Assembly (NCBI GenBank): GCA_003993805.1
Contig: RSEF01000031.1
Location: forward strand, 51,772,463-51,836,462
From: Himantopus leucocephalus
Taxonomy: Eukaryota; Chordata; Aves; Charadriiformes; Recurvirostridae
DNA: 64,000 bases
Direction of reading: 5' to 3'
The translations under genes were made by a program, and so were the position numbers. The notes below the pieces were generated by a model. That model saw nothing but the letters and a program-made list of their open reading frames with translations. It did no database searches and was not told the DNA's origin. Shown in pieces: positions 62,301 to 64,000 of this stretch. The stretch's first letter is position 1. The number at the start of each line of letters is the position of its first letter.

Positions 62301-64000
62301 CAGCATCAGAAGGAAGGTCTGCTGAAAGCTCAAGTCTGCTCTCTTCTGTATTAATAAAAGTATAAGGTCGGTAATTATACCATGCATACTTCAGCTGATT
62401 CAGCTGAGAGCATCACAAGGTCAAGTCTCCATCTTGGGTGTTCATGGTCATTATTATTTTGGTTTGCTAGCAATGCAAAAGGGAGGTCTTTCACAAGTGT
62501 GTAAATCAACTAAGCATTAGTGATTTTGTGTTTGGAGAAGAAAATTTACTCCTTTTGCCAGAGGGATGACTTCTTGTTGTGTTTCAAAGACCCTTCATGA
62601 TTAATAAATGCATTAGCACTTCTATAAAATGGCAAAAACTCTTTTAGAATGGGAAGTGGCAGGCAACTTAATGATGAGAGCTTCTGTAATACCACATCCA
62701 GCTGTCTTGGTTTGACTGAAAGATTCTGAGACTTGAGAAGGCTGTTAAGGCATAGAAACCATGTATTTGTAATTCCAAGTCTTGAGTTCTGCTCGCTTAA
62801 ATTTGTGAAATGTCTAATTCCAGAGTTTGGTCCTTTCAAGGAGAATGCTTCTCTCCCTGGTATGTGTCGCACGTTTAAACACACAGACACAGGCACAAAA
62901 TCTGTCCTTGTTTTGACACCGGTGCTCTCATTGCTGTGTTATTTTGCAAAAAAGTTGAGGCTATTCAGAATGCTGATACACTGTTTTGTAGATAGCAATA
63001 AAATACTCTACATTCCCCTATTCACCTTTTAAGGATGTGCTTTGAAATGAACATCTATAAAATACACTATTCTTCACTGGTTAGTAAACGTTATTGATGA
63101 TGCTGCTGGCTCAATAAATGGTTTTTTAGAGCTGTGGAACATTTCTATGTTAAAGTGCAGCTAAACATGTCGGAGTGGCAGACGTCTAAATAAATGAAGT
63201 GTAATGTTGCTGAAACAATGAACTACTGAGAGGTGAGGCAGATTCTGTGAAACATCATATATTTGGAGTGCACAACTTCCTGCAAGCTACCACAGCACGG
63301 AGAGAGATGATCGTAAAAAGGGAGACAGCTTGGACTGCAGCATTTGCTGGCTGGAAAAAATAACGATAAAAACAATAGGAAAGTTGCCAGGGCACACCTC
63401 TCTGTGCTAAAGATGATTTAATGTAGTTTGTGGAAATACGAATATAATTAAATTTATTACAGAGAAACAATTGGAAGGGCATGTTTGTTTTTAATAGCAT
63501 GAAAATATACTTTTCCCTGCAGAAGCATTACCTCAACAAAAACAGCAGGAAACAGTTTTCCACTTAGGATTATAAGAAAGAAAATCTTGTTCTGTTGAAT
63601 TTGTTTGTCTTGACAAATTACATTAGAGGTTATAGATTAGACATTTTATTTCTCTATATATCTGGCAATGGTGAACCTTAAAAATCAGATTAAAAATCGC
63701 AAAAATTTTTGTAGGCTGGTTAATTCCATAGTATACCTTTTCTTTGTGTTGGGTGGGTTGTGCCCCCGTCTACCGTGCTGGTGTCCACAGAGCCTGTGGT
63801 TACTGCTATCAACTTCTGTATATTGTCCACCTTTGCTTCTCTTTCAGCCCCCACCTCACTTCTGTTTCTCCAGTACCTGTTATGAATGGTTACTTAACTC
63901 CAGCCAGAATGTGAGTTTTTTCCTCTAGTTTCTTACAAAAGGAAGTCACTATTGTTGTGCAAGGCTGCCTTTGACATTCTTTTCCTTCATGCAGCACCTC

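Larger units (their letters stand above)
1..64000 (+). other. MCTP1: MCTP1 locus, internal part of the transcription unit (8 exons, introns)
   Basis: All recognised coding sequence in the window belongs to one gene on the + strand. Eight exons splice into a single open frame of 305 codons whose product matches vertebrate MCTP1 through C2B (second half), C2C and the start of the C-terminal membrane region. MCTP1 rather than MCTP2 is chosen because the linker reads SDLSVNSLEDQKEREEIL and the post-C2C exon reads EQKYIEEENRLSKQ, as in MCTP1 and unlike MCTP2. MCTP proteins are membrane-anchored calcium sensors of the ER, endosomes and synaptic terminals; their C2 domains bind calcium with little phospholipid binding. 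The 5' exons (N-terminus, C2A, first half of C2B) and the 3' exons (two transmembrane helices, C-terminus) are outside the window. No promoter or polyadenylation site of the gene is expected here. Confidence 0.95.
33810..64000 (+). other. MCTP1 intron, at least 30,191 bases, runs off the window
   Basis: From the GTATGA donor to the window end I searched by eye for sequence encoding the transmembrane helices, the acidic loop or the C-terminal tail of MCTP1 and found none. The interval holds a CR1 copy with a gap (35149-35360), a MIR-like fragment (40370-40508), CpG-dense patches (45258-45500 and 46460-46640), a second gap (49640-49739), a TGC repeat (49858-49884), a possible hAT remnant (about 59152-59325) and long AT-rich unique stretches (for example 48580-48870). 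Long open frames at 57524-58084 and 61363-61878 (minus) show no domain. Confidence 0.8.

Noticed and set aside
1..64000. CRISPR arrays, operons, prophage, tRNA or rRNA genes
   Set aside because: None seen; the window is intron-rich vertebrate nuclear DNA.

Overview
This is a stretch of a vertebrate, almost certainly bird, chromosome that lies inside one large gene transcribed on the + strand. The gene is MCTP1 (multiple C2 and transmembrane domain-containing 1). The bird call rests on a CR1 LINE with the typical (CATAGAAT)n end and avian-type antisense tail at 35149, low overall repeat density, and moderate intron sizes. Two 100-N gaps (35189-35288, 49640-49739) and isolated single Ns in homopolymers show a draft assembly.

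Eight coding exons can be read by protein similarity to vertebrate MCTP1 and by splice-site fit: 1-132 (cut by the window edge), 11845-12031, 17042-17135, 28674-28776, 30905-31007, 31325-31426, 31771-31845 and 33690-33809. They join into one uninterrupted frame of 305 codons. The frame covers the second half of C2B, the C2B-C2C linker, the whole of C2C, a charged linker, and the start of the C-terminal membrane region. The exons for the N-terminal region and C2A lie upstream of the window. The exons for the two transmembrane helices and the C-terminus lie downstream. The last five of these exons, with short introns of 317 to 2128 bases, cluster between 28.7 and 33.8 kb.

Introns are 11.7, 5.0, 11.5, 2.1, 0.32, 0.34 and 1.8 kb, followed by an intron of at least 30.2 kb that runs off the end. 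The intron after exon 17042-17135 appears to be a GC-AG intron. The introns hold an old minus-strand fossil of an RTE-type LINE endonuclease (about 7195-7596), an ancient plus-strand CR1 next to it (about 7655-8010), two MIR-like SINE fragments (22228-22350, 40370-40508), a younger minus-strand CR1 interrupted by an assembly gap (35149-35360), small microsatellites, G-runs, and two CpG-dense patches (45258-45500, 46460-46640).

I found no second protein-coding gene, tRNA, rRNA, CRISPR array or novel system. The most notable items are the GC donor with an in-frame alternative GT donor inside a calcium-binding loop, the RTE endonuclease fossil, a minus-strand block with few stop codons (24378-26077), and several stretches that look like conserved regulatory sequence but cannot be confirmed without alignment.
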